Positions 1-9,013 are shown, counted from the stretch's first letter. The stretch: DNA of 64,000 nt from Cytophagaceae bacterium ABcell3 (GCA_030913385.1 CP133159.1:4114584-4178583); one strand, 5' to 3'. The notes: a model not told the origin generated them from the sequence alone. Made by a program: numbers and translations.

Positions 1-885
1 TCGCTCTTTAAAGCGTATAAGCCCATGGTTTGGCGCCCCCTTTTCAGAGGCCATGCCATAATCCAATATTTCATAACCATGACAATGAGCGTAATTATAA
101 AGCTCCTCCAATAGCATAATGGTTGGGCTATCTGACTTATAATCTGGGTCGGCAGCCATAAAAAAGTTATACAGAATACGGCTATTTACTCTTACACCCA
201 AAGTTACAGCAATATATTTTTCCTTATTTTTCACATAAAAAAAAGTAAAGTCATCGGGAAACCGCTCCGGCAACCCCTTGAACTGTTCCAAAGAAAGTGT
301 CAACGGATATCCTTTGTGTTTCCTAGCCCTGGAAATAACATCATAAACAGCTTCTAAGTCCTGTATTTGGCCGTAGTTGGAGGTATACCCTTTTTCCCTG
401 CATTTTTTCAGCTCTTGCCGCTGGTTAAGAACAATTCTTTGCATAAAGCTTCTTGCATCGGGACAAATATGGAAATTCAGCTCATTAAACTCCAGACTAT
501 ACCCACAAGCTGTAAATAAATAGTGCAACATTTGACTGTTCTCAGGCGCATAGCAAGTGGGATAAGAAACAACAGTGACAGATTTCAGCTGTTTCTGATA
601 GGCAAGTTTATCCACTTCTTTTAAAAGCATTTCAAGATAATGAAAAGGCACACCTGAAAGGAACTCTAAAGAGCCAAAGGGTGCTCTCAATGGGCTAAAA
701 GCGTTGTTTCCTTTCAAAAACATGGTAAAACGAGCTTCTGACAACTCGGTTTTGATATTGACTAAATCAAAAGTGTACCTTTCTGCCCCAGGCTGAGAGC
801 AAAGGTGTTTTTCTGTATTAAACAGAAACGCCTCTCCAGCAAAAGGGTGTTCAGCGGCAGTATGCGTGATTACTTTATACTTCAA
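1..885 (-). CDS. GNAT/FemAB-like acyltransferase (partial, 3' end outside window)
   Basis: The minus strand is open from a TTG codon at 885 to the window edge, about 295 codons, so the C-terminus is missing. The upstream in-frame codon at 891-889 is the stop of the neighbouring isomerase gene, and no ATG lies near the beginning, so TTG is the likely start. The segment LNQRQELKKCREKGY followed by a DYGMASEKGAPNHGLIRFK-type end resembles the Acetyltransf_6 (CelD/FemAB-like) fold, which transfers acyl groups to sugars or peptidoglycan precursors. Coupling to the FdtA-type gene suggests acylation of an amino sugar or surface glycan. The family call is by motif impression only. Confidence 0.6.
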   Translation of the reverse strand, partial: MKYKVITHTAAEHPFAGEAFLFNTEKHLCSQPGAERYTFDLVNIKTELSEARFTMFLKGNNAFSPLRAPFGSLEFLSGVPFHYLEMLLKEVDKLAYQKQLKSVTVVSYPTCYAPENSQMLHYLFTACGYSLEFNELNFHICPDARSFMQRIVLNQRQELKKCREKGYTSNYGQIQDLEAVYDVISRARKHKGYPLTLSLEQFKGLPERFPDDFTFFYVKNKEKYIAVTLGVRVNSRILYNFFMAADPDYKSDSPTIMLLEELYNYAHCHGYEILDYGMASEKGAPNHGLIRFKER

Positions 886-888
886 AAG

Positions 889-1275
889 CTATAAGAAAAA
901 ATGTTCTGGAGTCCTTATATAATTATCTTCTGCATAAAGTACTGAAGATATACATAGCAATATTGCATCCTTAGCCATATGAAATTCAATCCAGTGCATT
1001 TCAGGGAGCAACAACCCTTGGTCGGCGTTCGCAAGTACAAAGTGCGATGTATTACGGTCGGGTGTAGAAAGAGCGATACGCACCTCCCCCTTCAAAGCCA
1101 CAATCACCTGCTCTCCCCTCCTATGTGCATGGTTCCCCCTTTGACCAGTGGCGTCATAAATCCAAAATACCCGTTGTATCTCAAAAGGCACTTGTTCACC
1201 TATTTGGGCAACAGAAATAAATCCTGTGTCATCGCTACCTATTTTTGGAATATCAATTAGCCGTGGTTTTGTCAT
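889..1275 (-). CDS. FdtA/QdtA-type dTDP-4-keto-6-deoxyglucose 3,4-ketoisomerase (WxcM-like cupin)
   Basis: This 128-residue single-domain cupin matches the usual length of FdtA/QdtA sugar ketoisomerases. The motif GNHAHRRGEQ (residues 48-57) holds the paired active-site histidines H49 and H51, and LLLPEMHWIEF plus the C-terminal YAEDNYIR segment are family hallmarks. Such enzymes convert dTDP-4-keto-6-deoxyglucose to the 3-keto isomer for dTDP-3-amino-3,6-dideoxyhexoses of O-antigens or S-layer glycans. The downstream acyltransferase begins right after its stop, so the two are probably co-transcribed. The exact sugar (galacto or gluco) cannot be told from sequence. Confidence 0.85.
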   Translation of the reverse strand: MTKPRLIDIPKIGSDDTGFISVAQIGEQVPFEIQRVFWIYDATGQRGNHAHRRGEQVIVALKGEVRIALSTPDRNTSHFVLANADQGLLLPEMHWIEFHMAKDAILLCISSVLYAEDNYIRTPEHFFL

Positions 1276-1474
1276 TCGTGATTACCGTTCAGCAGCCGCC
1301 AAAGAAATAAACTGTTCCCCCGGTAAGACAATACTGCTTTCTTAATTACAAAGATAAATTTATATCCAACAATTCCTGAAACACAAACTTTTTTTGCATT
1401 TTCGCAGATGGATCATTTTAAACCTGCGACCTGTTAGCTTCCCCCAAGCAAACCGTAAGAACTTTGAATATTGC

Positions 1475-2350
1475 ATGCTAAACCTAATCCTGACAATAGT
1501 TTTAACCTCTACGCTTTTCATTGTATTTAAAGTTTTTCACTTGTGGAGAATCAATACATTTGTAGCCATTGTCATTAACTATTTTGTTTGCGTTGTCACA
1601 GGAAGCATATACACAGCTACCTCCCCTATTGCAGTCATAGAGCAGGCCCAGCCATGGCTTTTGCCAGCTTGCATCACAGGGGCAGTATTTGTTATCACTT
1701 TTTACCTGATGGCCCTTACGGTAGAAAAAGTAAATATGACTGTAGCAAGTGTAGCCAATAAGGTTTCCTTGATTATTCCAGTAGCAGGCAGCCTTATATT
1801 TTTCGAAACACAAGCCGTTGACTATAACATCTTTAACTACATTGGCATAGCTACAGGAATCGTAGCTATTGTACTAACATCCATTAGAGAAAGCAACGAT
1901 TTGCTCCCTAAGCAAGAACAAAGGCTTTCTTTTATTTTACCAATAGTTGTATTTCTATTGGGGGGCGGTATTGATTTTTATATCAATTACATCAATTACA
2001 GCTACATGACACCTGAATCTCAGCCTTATTTCCCCATGGCCACTTTTCTTGCAGCGGCATTGACCGGCGTCGTATTGATAAGCTTTCGCTTCAAAAAAGT
2101 AACATTTGCCATGAAAGACGTGGCAGGAGGTATTATGCTTGGCATTCCCAACTATTTTACCATTTACTTTTTGTTACAAGCACTCTCAGACTTCAATAAT
2201 GACGGGACAATATTTTTCCCTGTGTTAAACATCGGAATTATTTTGGTGACAACTCTTTCAGCTTTCGTGTTTTTTCGTGAAAGATTGACCAAAACAAACA
2301 TTTATGGAATTTTTATGTCTATTATGGCATTAATATTGATATTTTTATAA
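1475..2350 (+). CDS. EamA/DMT-superfamily permease
   Basis: About 291 residues form roughly ten hydrophobic segments, the pattern of drug/metabolite transporter (EamA, RhaT-like) permeases built from two five-helix repeats. I chose the ATG at 1475 because translation from there starts directly with a membrane helix (MLNLILTIVL); an upstream in-frame ATG at 1394 would add a 27-residue polar stretch with no membrane character. The cargo cannot be predicted. It leads an apparent operon: the TPR gene starts 22 bp after its stop. Confidence 0.75.
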   Translation: MLNLILTIVLTSTLFIVFKVFHLWRINTFVAIVINYFVCVVTGSIYTATSPIAVIEQAQPWLLPACITGAVFVITFYLMALTVEKVNMTVASVANKVSLIIPVAGSLIFFETQAVDYNIFNYIGIATGIVAIVLTSIRESNDLLPKQEQRLSFILPIVVFLLGGGIDFYINYINYSYMTPESQPYFPMATFLAAALTGVVLISFRFKKVTFAMKDVAGGIMLGIPNYFTIYFLLQALSDFNNDGTIFFPVLNIGIILVTTLSAFVFFRERLTKTNIYGIFMSIMALILIFL

Positions 2351-2372
2351 CCGCAATGGCGTTACTTTCAAT

Positions 2373-3506
2373 ATGAAACTAGCTTCTCTTATCACCTTAT
2401 TGTTTCTCAGTGGCATTTTAAATCATTGGGTTCAAGCCCAAACTATTATAAATGACAAAGAAATCTGCTTAAAAATCAATGCAGGCCTGGACAAAGTGTA
2501 CAACCTGAAGTTTGATGAGGCAGAGGCTATATTCAAACAAGTCAAAGATAAATATCCTTCGCACCCGGCCTACTACTTTTTAAAAGCAAACACCGAGTAT
2601 TGGAGAATAATGGCAGAAAACAGCTTTAAAGAACGGTCAAACAACTACTATGAAAAACTAAAGGAAGCGCTTCACTATTCCCAAAAGCTATACAATACGA
2701 ATAAAAAAGACCCGGAAGCTATCTTTTTTCAGCTTGCTACCCATAGTGCCTTGTCTTATTACCACAACCTTAATGAGGACTATTTCAAAACCATGAACGA
2801 AGCAAGAAAAGCATATGCCTATATGAAAGAAGGGTTTGGCCTAAAAGAGCAATTTGCAGAGTTCTACTTTACTACGGGTCTATATAATTACTATGTAGTG
2901 CGATACCCAGAATCAAGACCGGCCGTCAAACCTTTTATGGTTTTCTTTACTTCTGGAGATATTGAAAAAGGGCTTCAACAATTACTGCATGCCAGCAAAG
3001 AGGGGATATTTACACGTATAGAAGCCCTTCAGTACCTTACAGGTATGAATCTGAAATATGAGAACAAACCCGAAGTAGCTTTAATGTATGGCCAGAAACT
3101 AGTAGACCAATATCCTGACAACCCTTTCTTTGTTACAAGATATACAGAAGCCTTGGTCATGTCAGGACATTATGAAAAAGCAGAAAAAAACAGTTTTCAG
3201 CTACGAAAGTTAGAGAACAAATATTTCGATATGGCTGGATGCATCTTTTTAGGAATGATCCATGAGAAGCATCACAAAAATATGAGCAAAGCAGAGTCCT
3301 ATTACCTTCAGGCACTCAAAGTTTCTAAACAGGTAAACAATCCAACCACCGACTATAAAAGCTTTGCTTATGCTGGCCTCGGAAGGGTTTACCATAACAC
3401 AGGAAATAAGAGCAAAGCTATTGATTATTATAAAAAAGCATTAAATTCAGCCCAATACCTTTCAATTAAACAAGAAGCAGAAGAATACCTGAAACAGCAT
3501 GACTGA
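2373..3506 (+). CDS. Exported TPR-repeat protein
   Basis: The 377-residue product begins with a signal peptide (MKLASLITLLFLSGIL, then AQA-like cleavage near residue 23), so it probably acts in the periplasm or at a membrane. The rest is helical and rich in TPR-like units: FDEAEAIFKQVKDKYPSHPAYY near residue 47 and a clear C-terminal repeat (YAGLGRVYHNTGNKSKAIDYYKKAL). TPRs are protein-binding scaffolds, and no enzymatic motif is visible. It overlaps the yigZ-like gene by 8 bp, which implies translational coupling. A specific function is not assignable. Confidence 0.75.
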   Translation: MKLASLITLLFLSGILNHWVQAQTIINDKEICLKINAGLDKVYNLKFDEAEAIFKQVKDKYPSHPAYYFLKANTEYWRIMAENSFKERSNNYYEKLKEALHYSQKLYNTNKKDPEAIFFQLATHSALSYYHNLNEDYFKTMNEARKAYAYMKEGFGLKEQFAEFYFTTGLYNYYVVRYPESRPAVKPFMVFFTSGDIEKGLQQLLHASKEGIFTRIEALQYLTGMNLKYENKPEVALMYGQKLVDQYPDNPFFVTRYTEALVMSGHYEKAEKNSFQLRKLENKYFDMAGCIFLGMIHEKHHKNMSKAESYYLQALKVSKQVNNPTTDYKSFAYAGLGRVYHNTGNKSKAIDYYKKALNSAQYLSIKQEAEEYLKQHD

Positions 3507-4101
3507 CGAAGATAGATTTCTGACCATAGAAGGAGTTTCCGAGGGCTTATATAAAGAAAAAGGCAGCAAGTTCATATCCTTTGCCTTTCCGGCACATAGC
3601 GAGGAAGATGCCAAAGAGATAATAAACGAAAAGCGTAAAGAGTTTTATGATGCGCGGCATGTGTGTTTTGCGTGGATTTTTGGAAAAAACGGAGAACGTA
3701 TACGTGCCAACGACGATGGCGAACCCAACCACTCAGCAGGCGACCCTATTCTAAACCAGATCCGCTCCCATAACCTTACCAATGTACTTGTAATTGTTGT
3801 CCGGTACTTTGGAGGCACTAAGCTAGGTGTCAGTGGATTGATCACAGCCTATAAAACGGCAGCCGCCGAAGCGCTGAACAAAGCAACTATAGTGGAGAAA
3901 TACGAAATGGATACCATACAATTTTCCTACAGTTATGAAAACACAAGCGAAGTAATGCGTACCGTAAACGAGCTGGCAGGGGAAATAACAGATCAAGAGT
4001 TTGATGCTGAGTGTAGAATGAAGTTAGCAGTGGCAAAGTCTAAAAAAAAAGAGGCTGTGGCCAAACTGGAAATGGTAGATTCCGTGACTTTCGTTTCTTA
4101 A
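3499..4101 (+). CDS. YigZ/IMPACT family protein (UPF0029)
   Basis: The 200-residue length and the N-terminal signature (KGSKFISFAFPA, DARHVCFAW, DDGEPNHSAGDPIL, VVRYFGGTKLG) are characteristic of the YigZ/IMPACT family. The C-terminal half fits the EF-G domain V-like DUF1949. Bacterial members are cytoplasmic, and the family is linked to translation regulation through the eukaryotic homologue IMPACT; their reaction, if any, is unknown. The ATG overlaps the end of the TPR gene, so it is expressed as the last gene of that operon. Confidence 0.9.
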   Translation: MTDEDRFLTIEGVSEGLYKEKGSKFISFAFPAHSEEDAKEIINEKRKEFYDARHVCFAWIFGKNGERIRANDDGEPNHSAGDPILNQIRSHNLTNVLVIVVRYFGGTKLGVSGLITAYKTAAAEALNKATIVEKYEMDTIQFSYSYENTSEVMRTVNELAGEITDQEFDAECRMKLAVAKSKKKEAVAKLEMVDSVTFVS

Positions 4102-4232
4102 AAAGATACCCTTAGATGTTCAGACAGAGATTAGCTATTTTAATTTTTCCCCAATCGTCCTAAAAAGGTAAAGCTTTTTCGTATAATCCAGGTTAAAGCC
4201 TTTGCATACGAACTGCTTTTCCCTAATTTTGG

Positions 4233-4261
4233 TTGCAAAAATGTAAAAATTAGTAATTTCG
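4233..4261 (+). promoter_or_regulatory. Candidate Bacteroidota promoter for aguB-aguA
   Basis: TTG at 4233-4235, an 18-base spacer and TAATTTCG at 4254-4261 resemble the Bacteroidota primary sigma consensus (TTTG, about 19 bases, TAnnTTTG). The element ends 15 bases before the proposed TTG start, implying a very short leader. Confidence 0.5.
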
Positions 4262-4275
4262 CAGCATTAAAACAT

Positions 4276-5154
4276 TTGCCCGAATTGAAAGAAAAAAAAG
4301 TAAATATCGGACTGGTACAGTTGTCTTGCGTAAAAGACCCTGAGGTCAACTTCGCCAAAACTGTCGAAAAAGTCAGAGAGGCGGCTGCCAAAGGCGCCAA
4401 CATTATTTGTTTACAGGAACTTTTCCGCTCCCTGTACTTCTGCGATGTGGAAGACTATGAAAACTTTAAGCTCGCAGAGCAAATTCCCGGCCCTTCTACA
4501 GACCGGCTTTCTGCATTGGCCAAAGAACTAAATGTCGTAATTATCGCCTCTCTTTTCGAGAAAAGAGCTGAAGGCTTATACCATAATACAACAGCAGTAC
4601 TGGATGCTGACGGTTCCTATCTGGGCAAATACAGGAAAATGCACATTCCTGACGATCCTGGGTATTACGAAAAATTCTACTTTACCCCAGGAGATACCGG
4701 TTATAGGATATTTGAAACTAAATTTGCAAAAATAGGTGTACTCATCTGTTGGGACCAGTGGTATCCTGAAGCATCTAGAATCACCGCATTGATGGGTGCA
4801 GAAATCTTATTTTACCCTACCGCCATTGGTTGGGCAGACGCTCAAGACAAAGACGTCAATGAGGAACAGTACAATGCCTGGCAGACGATTCAGCGGAGCC
4901 ATGCAGTAGCCAACGGGCTTCATGTAGTCTCTGTAAACCGCACAGGAAAAGAAGGGGACATGAATTTCTGGGGCGGCTCGTTTGTGGCCAATCCCTTTGG
5001 GAGGTTACTCTACAAAGCTCCTCATGACAAAGAGGAAGTACATGTACAGGAAATTGACCTCAGCAAAACGGACAACTACAGGACACACTGGCCTTTTCTT
5101 CGCGACAGAAGAATTGATTCTTATGATGTAATTTGTAAACGTTTTATTGACTAA
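4276..5154 (+). CDS. aguB: N-carbamoylputrescine amidase
   Basis: This is a 292-residue nitrilase-superfamily enzyme with the Glu-Lys-Cys triad visible as E48 (CLQELF), K121 (YRKMHIPDDPGYYEK) and C158 (LICWDQWYPEASR). The HIPDDPGYYEKFYFTPGD and ICWDQW segments match the agmatine-pathway amidases that hydrolyse N-carbamoylputrescine to putrescine, CO2 and ammonia. The next gene is agmatine deiminase, which makes its substrate, so the assignment is strong. No ATG is available at the 5' end; TTG at 4276 or the in-frame TTG at 4285 must serve as start. It is a cytoplasmic enzyme. Confidence 0.95.
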   Translation: MPELKEKKVNIGLVQLSCVKDPEVNFAKTVEKVREAAAKGANIICLQELFRSLYFCDVEDYENFKLAEQIPGPSTDRLSALAKELNVVIIASLFEKRAEGLYHNTTAVLDADGSYLGKYRKMHIPDDPGYYEKFYFTPGDTGYRIFETKFAKIGVLICWDQWYPEASRITALMGAEILFYPTAIGWADAQDKDVNEEQYNAWQTIQRSHAVANGLHVVSVNRTGKEGDMNFWGGSFVANPFGRLLYKAPHDKEEVHVQEIDLSKTDNYRTHWPFLRDRRIDSYDVICKRFID

Positions 5155-6214
5155 CACAAAGAAATTGAAAAACTTACCTAAAGAACTGGGCTATTATTTT
5201 CCAGCAGAATGGGCACCACACACTGCCACTTGGCTGAGCTGGCCTCATAAAGAAGATTCTTGGCCTGGGAAAATAGCATCCATATATCCTGTCTACAGTA
5301 AATTTATCAAAGCATTGACCGCAGGTGAAATGGTGCACATCAATGTAGGCGACGATTTGATGAAAGCTAAAGCCATTAAGCACTTGCAAGATGAAGGTGT
5401 AGACCTGGAAAAGGTAAAGTTTTTTATGTTTCCTACCAATGACGCTTGGTGTCGGGACCATGGCCCTGCTTTTCTTGTAAAACCAGGTGCCGAAGTTCCC
5501 AAGGTTATTGTTGACTGGGGGTACAATGCTTGGGGCGAAAAGTACCCACCTTATGATCTGGATGATGTGATTCCTACAAAAATTGCCATCCACTATAATA
5601 TACCAGTATTTCATCCAGGTATTGTCATGGAAGGTGGCTCTGTGGACTTTAATGGCAAAGGTACGGTCTTGACAACCAAAGCGTGCTTATTAAACCCTAA
5701 CAGAAATCCTACTCTAAACCAATATCAAATTGAAGGTTTCCTTCGAAACTACTATGGTGTAGAGCACATACTCTGGTTAGGAGAAGGTATAGAAGGAGAT
5801 GACACCGACGGACATGTGGATGACATAACCCGGTTTGTAAACGAAGACACTGTGGTAACGGTCGTGGAAGAAAATAAAGCATCAAACAATTATGCCCCTC
5901 TCCAGGAAAACCTTAAAGAGCTGCATAAAATGCGCCTTCAAGACGGTAAACAGATGAATATTATTGAGCTACCAATGCCTTCGAAACCTGTCATTTATGA
6001 AGATCAGGTCCTGCCTGCTTCTTATGCCAATTTTTATATTGGGAACGCAGCCGTAGTAGTGCCTGTTTTCAACGACAAAAATGACGAAAAGGCATTAGAA
6101 ATACTTGCTCAATGCTTCCCTTCCAGAAAAGTAGTGGGCTTGGATTCTACAGACCTAATCTGGGGACTTGGTAGCTTTCACTGCCTGAGCCAGCAAGAAC
6201 CTCAAGCCTTATAG
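5147..6214 (+). CDS. aguA: Agmatine deiminase
   Basis: The protein of about 350 residues belongs to the Porphyromonas-type peptidylarginine deiminase family. Visible hallmarks are the N-terminal PAEWAPHTATWLSWPH, the substrate-site segments NDAWCRDHGP and EGGSVDFNGKG, the GDDTDGHVDD motif and the catalytic cysteine near the end (SFHCLSQQEP, C346). It converts agmatine to N-carbamoylputrescine plus ammonia, feeding aguB immediately upstream. Translation starts at TTG 5147, overlapping the aguB stop, or at the in-frame TTG 5165; neither has an obvious ribosome binding site. Together the pair makes putrescine from arginine-derived agmatine. Confidence 0.95.
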   Translation: MTNTKKLKNLPKELGYYFPAEWAPHTATWLSWPHKEDSWPGKIASIYPVYSKFIKALTAGEMVHINVGDDLMKAKAIKHLQDEGVDLEKVKFFMFPTNDAWCRDHGPAFLVKPGAEVPKVIVDWGYNAWGEKYPPYDLDDVIPTKIAIHYNIPVFHPGIVMEGGSVDFNGKGTVLTTKACLLNPNRNPTLNQYQIEGFLRNYYGVEHILWLGEGIEGDDTDGHVDDITRFVNEDTVVTVVEENKASNNYAPLQENLKELHKMRLQDGKQMNIIELPMPSKPVIYEDQVLPASYANFYIGNAAVVVPVFNDKNDEKALEILAQCFPSRKVVGLDSTDLIWGLGSFHCLSQQEPQAL

Positions 6215-6227
6215 GGACTTTAAACCT

Positions 6228-6252
6228 GAAAATTTTCTATTACGAGGATACA
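6228..6252 (+). repeat. Remnant of the intergenic repeat family
   Basis: The short stretch from AAACCTGAAAATTTT through CTATTACG matches the left end of the larger elements at 8964 and 43027. It lacks a matching right arm, so it reads as a decayed or partial copy lying between aguA and the terminator. Confidence 0.35.
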
Positions 6253-6260
6253 CAGACTTG

Positions 6261-6290
6261 AAAAGACAAGGTTTTCTGCCCTTGCCTTTT
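6261..6290. terminator. Bidirectional hairpin between aguA and the 6289 gene
   Basis: AAAAGACAAGG (6261-6271) pairs with CCTTGCCTTTT (6280-6290) with one A-C mismatch and an 8-base loop. The flanking A/T tracts suit termination in both directions for two convergent genes. The right arm reaches the stop codon of the minus-strand gene. Confidence 0.6.
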
Positions 6291-6792
6291 ACTTTTCTTC
6301 AGCCTCGGCTTCGGTTCTCACTATTCCTTTAACAGATAACTGCTTTAGCACTTGTGCCAATTCTTCAGTCTTTGTTGAGCTAAAAAATATCTTGTTCCCA
6401 TCTTTAAGGACTAGCTGCAACCCTTTACAGCCTTTTGTGTTAGAACCGAAAGGTACTTTGATTTCAGAGCTTCCGTCGTAATGCTTTAAGCAAACGCAAG
6501 CTACCTCCTCCCAATAATAGACGTGATACCTCCGTTGGAAAGGTATGATCCTAAAAAAAAGTCCTGTTTCATCCATTCTGACCTTCATACTGATCAGAAA
6601 CATCATAAGAAGTAAAGTAAAAGGCATCAAAGACACCACCACCAAGGCTGTATCTGAAAGTGGCTGCGCCCCAAAAGGTATATCATTTACAACCTGTTGA
6701 TAAACTCCGGCCAATACCACTCCCAGTAAAACCAGCAGCATGGAAAGTACCAGCTTATTGATAAAATACTTTCTTTCCTCAAACAAGATCAT
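6289..6792 (-). CDS. Two-helix membrane protein with a PH-like C-terminal region
   Basis: I do not recognise this 167-residue protein as a named family. Two hydrophobic helices (about residues 13-35 and 47-68) are followed by a soluble part with alternating strands (MDETGLFFRIIPFQRRYHVYYWEEVACVCL and LVLKDGNKIFF) that looks like bacterial PH-type domains of small membrane proteins. It follows the AI-2E-family gene by 24 bp on the same strand and is probably co-transcribed with it. Function is unknown. Confidence 0.6.
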   Translation of the reverse strand: MILFEERKYFINKLVLSMLLVLLGVVLAGVYQQVVNDIPFGAQPLSDTALVVVSLMPFTLLLMMFLISMKVRMDETGLFFRIIPFQRRYHVYYWEEVACVCLKHYDGSSEIKVPFGSNTKGCKGLQLVLKDGNKIFFSSTKTEELAQVLKQLSVKGIVRTEAEAEEK

Positions 6793-6816
6793 ACAAAAAC
6801 AGAATTTAAAACCTCA

Positions 6817-7878
6817 CTAAACCTCCGTAACCATCAAATTCTTTTTACCCCCTCCCTGAAGGTAATCCTTGATATATAGCTCATCGATTAAGACTTTGAA
6901 CACTACCACTATAGGAGTGGCCAAAATGATACCTAATAAACCAGTGATTATCCCAAAAAAAACAATAGACATAAGCGTCATTACCGGAGAGATCGAAACA
7001 GTTTTTTTATAAATCAAAGGAACAAAAATATAGCTCTCTATAGATTGAACTACAAAAAATAAGAGCGCCACATACAGTGCATGTGCGGGACTTACCAAAA
7101 AAGCGATGAGCATTGCCGGAATGGCCGAGATAATAGGCCCAATATTAGGGATAAAATCTAACAGGAAAGCAATAAACGCCAGCCCTATAGCCATAGGAAC
7201 ACCCATAATAGCCAATCCGATGCCTGATAAAATACCTACCACTGCCATGGTAAAAAACTTACCCAATAACCATAAGCTTAAAAATCTATAGCTTGTATGA
7301 ATTACCTCATTTAACCTTTGCCGCTGCGATGGGGGAAAAAGAGAAACGATACCATCTCTATATAAATACGGGTCTGCTGCAAAGAAAATACCTATCACAA
7401 AAATAATAAGTATATCTGCTAACACCCCCAACGTAGATGACAATATACCAGCAGCTTCTGCAATCTGCTCTTGCTCTACGGCCAATTCATCAAATGCGCC
7501 ACGTAACTGCTCTAGTACCTGCTGGCCAAATTCAAAGCCTCTAAGCCACCTTTCAACTTGAGCAATAGATTCAGGAACCGCATCACGGATAGCCTGAAAT
7601 TGTTCGCCTACTGTTGGGGCTATAAGAATAATGGACAGAGTAATTAAACCTATTAAAAAGAGAATAACAAAAGCCAAGCTCAACCCTGTGGGCAGAAACT
7701 TAATTTTACGGCTAAGCCAAGAAGCAATTGCCCTTAAAAAGACACCTAAAAGCATCCCTCCAAAAAGTAACAAAAAAAATGTCCTAGCATAGATAAGTAT
7801 CAATGTAGCGGAAACAACCAAAACAATAATAGAAGTTGCCACCAAAACCTTACGCGCAAAAGTGTCTTTTCCTGCCAT
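6817..7878 (-). CDS. AI-2E family transporter (PerM/YdiK type, UPF0118)
   Basis: The 353-residue protein has the family's layout: three N-terminal membrane helices, a soluble amphipathic loop (about residues 85-150), and a C-terminal block of helices containing FIAFLLDFIPNIGPIISAIPA and LATPIVVVFKVLIDELY, both typical of this family. Members are inner-membrane permeases. Some export autoinducer-2 and others act as Na+/H+ antiporters, so the substrate here is open. The gene leads a two-gene minus-strand unit with the PH-like membrane protein. Confidence 0.88.
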   Translation of the reverse strand: MAGKDTFARKVLVATSIIVLVVSATLILIYARTFFLLLFGGMLLGVFLRAIASWLSRKIKFLPTGLSLAFVILFLIGLITLSIILIAPTVGEQFQAIRDAVPESIAQVERWLRGFEFGQQVLEQLRGAFDELAVEQEQIAEAAGILSSTLGVLADILIIFVIGIFFAADPYLYRDGIVSLFPPSQRQRLNEVIHTSYRFLSLWLLGKFFTMAVVGILSGIGLAIMGVPMAIGLAFIAFLLDFIPNIGPIISAIPAMLIAFLVSPAHALYVALLFFVVQSIESYIFVPLIYKKTVSISPVMTLMSIVFFGIITGLLGIILATPIVVVFKVLIDELYIKDYLQGGGKKNLMVTEV

Positions 7879-8121
7879 AAAATAGCTTTTAAGAAAAACA
7901 GTCAGTGCTGGAAAATGTTATCCGTAGCAACAGAAGAGTAGCGTAAGAGGGAAAAAATAATAGGGTTACCCATTTAGAAATCTCAATATTTTATTAGCTT
8001 ACTAAAGTACGCCTAGTTGCTTTTTGCCTCGCCAGTAGACTTTATCAGCAGGCTTTAACATTATTTCTTATTAATATTCAAGCGGTAAAAACTTTTCCTG
8101 CCTGAACTATTTTATTTTTAT

Positions 8122-8949
8122 ATGATGATCGGAGCACATTGCAGTATAAGTGGAGGCCTTGAAAAAGCTTGTGAAGAAGCCGAAAAGCTAAACATGGACT
8201 GTATCCAAATATTCACTAAAAACCAAAGGCAGTGGAGGGAAAGGGCGGTTACAAATGAAGAGGCTGATCGTTTTAGGAAAAGTATGCAAAAAGCTGGCAT
8301 AAAAAAAGCTTTTTCGCACACCACTTACCTTATAAATCTAGCTGCGCAAGATGAAGAAATTCGCAAGAAATCCATTATTTCTCTAGCAGCAGAGCTGATC
8401 AGATGCGATGCTTTAGGTCTCAGTTATACCGTACTCCATCCTGGATCAAATAAATACGTTTCCGAAGAAGAGGCTATCCAAAAAATAGCTGAAGGTTTAA
8501 AAGTTGTCATTCAACATACCGCTGGCCTGAAGTCGATGGTATTGTTAGAAAACACAGCCGGTCAAGGGGCTTTTATAGGCAGAAGTTTTGCCCAAATAAA
8601 AAAGATAATGAACCTTGCCAACGAAGAACGATTAGGCATGTGCTTTGATACCTGCCATGCTTTTGCAGCGGGGTACGATATTAGGACATTTCAAGGATGC
8701 GAAGCTACTTTTAACGAAATAGAACAAACAGTAGGGTTGCGCAATCTAAAAGCTTTTCACCTCAACGACTCGAAAGGTGCATTGGGCAGCAACTTGGACA
8801 GGCATGAAAACATAGGCCAAGGGCAGATAGGCACAGAAGCCTTTAAGTATATCATGCAACACTTCCCCGACCACCCAAAAGTAATTGAAACCCCTAAAAA
8901 AGAGGAAATGGATGCAGTAAACCTGTCTCTATTACGCAAAATGGCTTAG
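8122..8949 (+). CDS. nfo: Deoxyribonuclease IV (AP endonuclease)
   Basis: The 275-residue TIM-barrel protein carries the endonuclease IV signature segments: GAHCSISGGL at the start, SHTTYLINLA, VLHPGSN, LLENTAGQG, CFDTCHAFAAGYD, FHLNDSK and GQGQIG. The His, Glu and Asp residues in these motifs bind the trinuclear zinc centre. The enzyme cleaves DNA 5' to abasic sites in base excision repair. ATG 8122 and ATG 8125 are adjacent and indistinguishable as starts. The gene stands alone, convergent with mutS2. Confidence 0.96.
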   Translation: MMIGAHCSISGGLEKACEEAEKLNMDCIQIFTKNQRQWRERAVTNEEADRFRKSMQKAGIKKAFSHTTYLINLAAQDEEIRKKSIISLAAELIRCDALGLSYTVLHPGSNKYVSEEEAIQKIAEGLKVVIQHTAGLKSMVLLENTAGQGAFIGRSFAQIKKIMNLANEERLGMCFDTCHAFAAGYDIRTFQGCEATFNEIEQTVGLRNLKAFHLNDSKGALGSNLDRHENIGQGQIGTEAFKYIMQHFPDHPKVIETPKKEEMDAVNLSLLRKMA

Positions 8950-8963
8950 TATCGAATCATGTA

Positions 8964-9013
8964 TTAAACCTGAAATATGCATTAGAACTTTCTATTACAT
9001 ACTTCAGGTTTAA
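8964..9013. repeat. Compact copy of the repeat: 16-bp inverted repeat between nfo and mutS2
   Basis: The arms at 8964-8979 (TTAAACCTGAAATATG) and 8998-9013 (CATACTTCAGGTTTAA) pair over 16 bases with one mismatch around an 18-base loop. The left arm and the following ...AACTTTCTATTAC sequence match the beginning of the larger element at 43027. It can also serve as a hairpin terminator between the two convergent genes, although no strong T-tract follows. Confidence 0.6.

Noticed and set aside
979-1260. 93-codon plus-strand frame
   Set aside because: It is antisense to the FdtA-type gene, which has clear cupin motifs.
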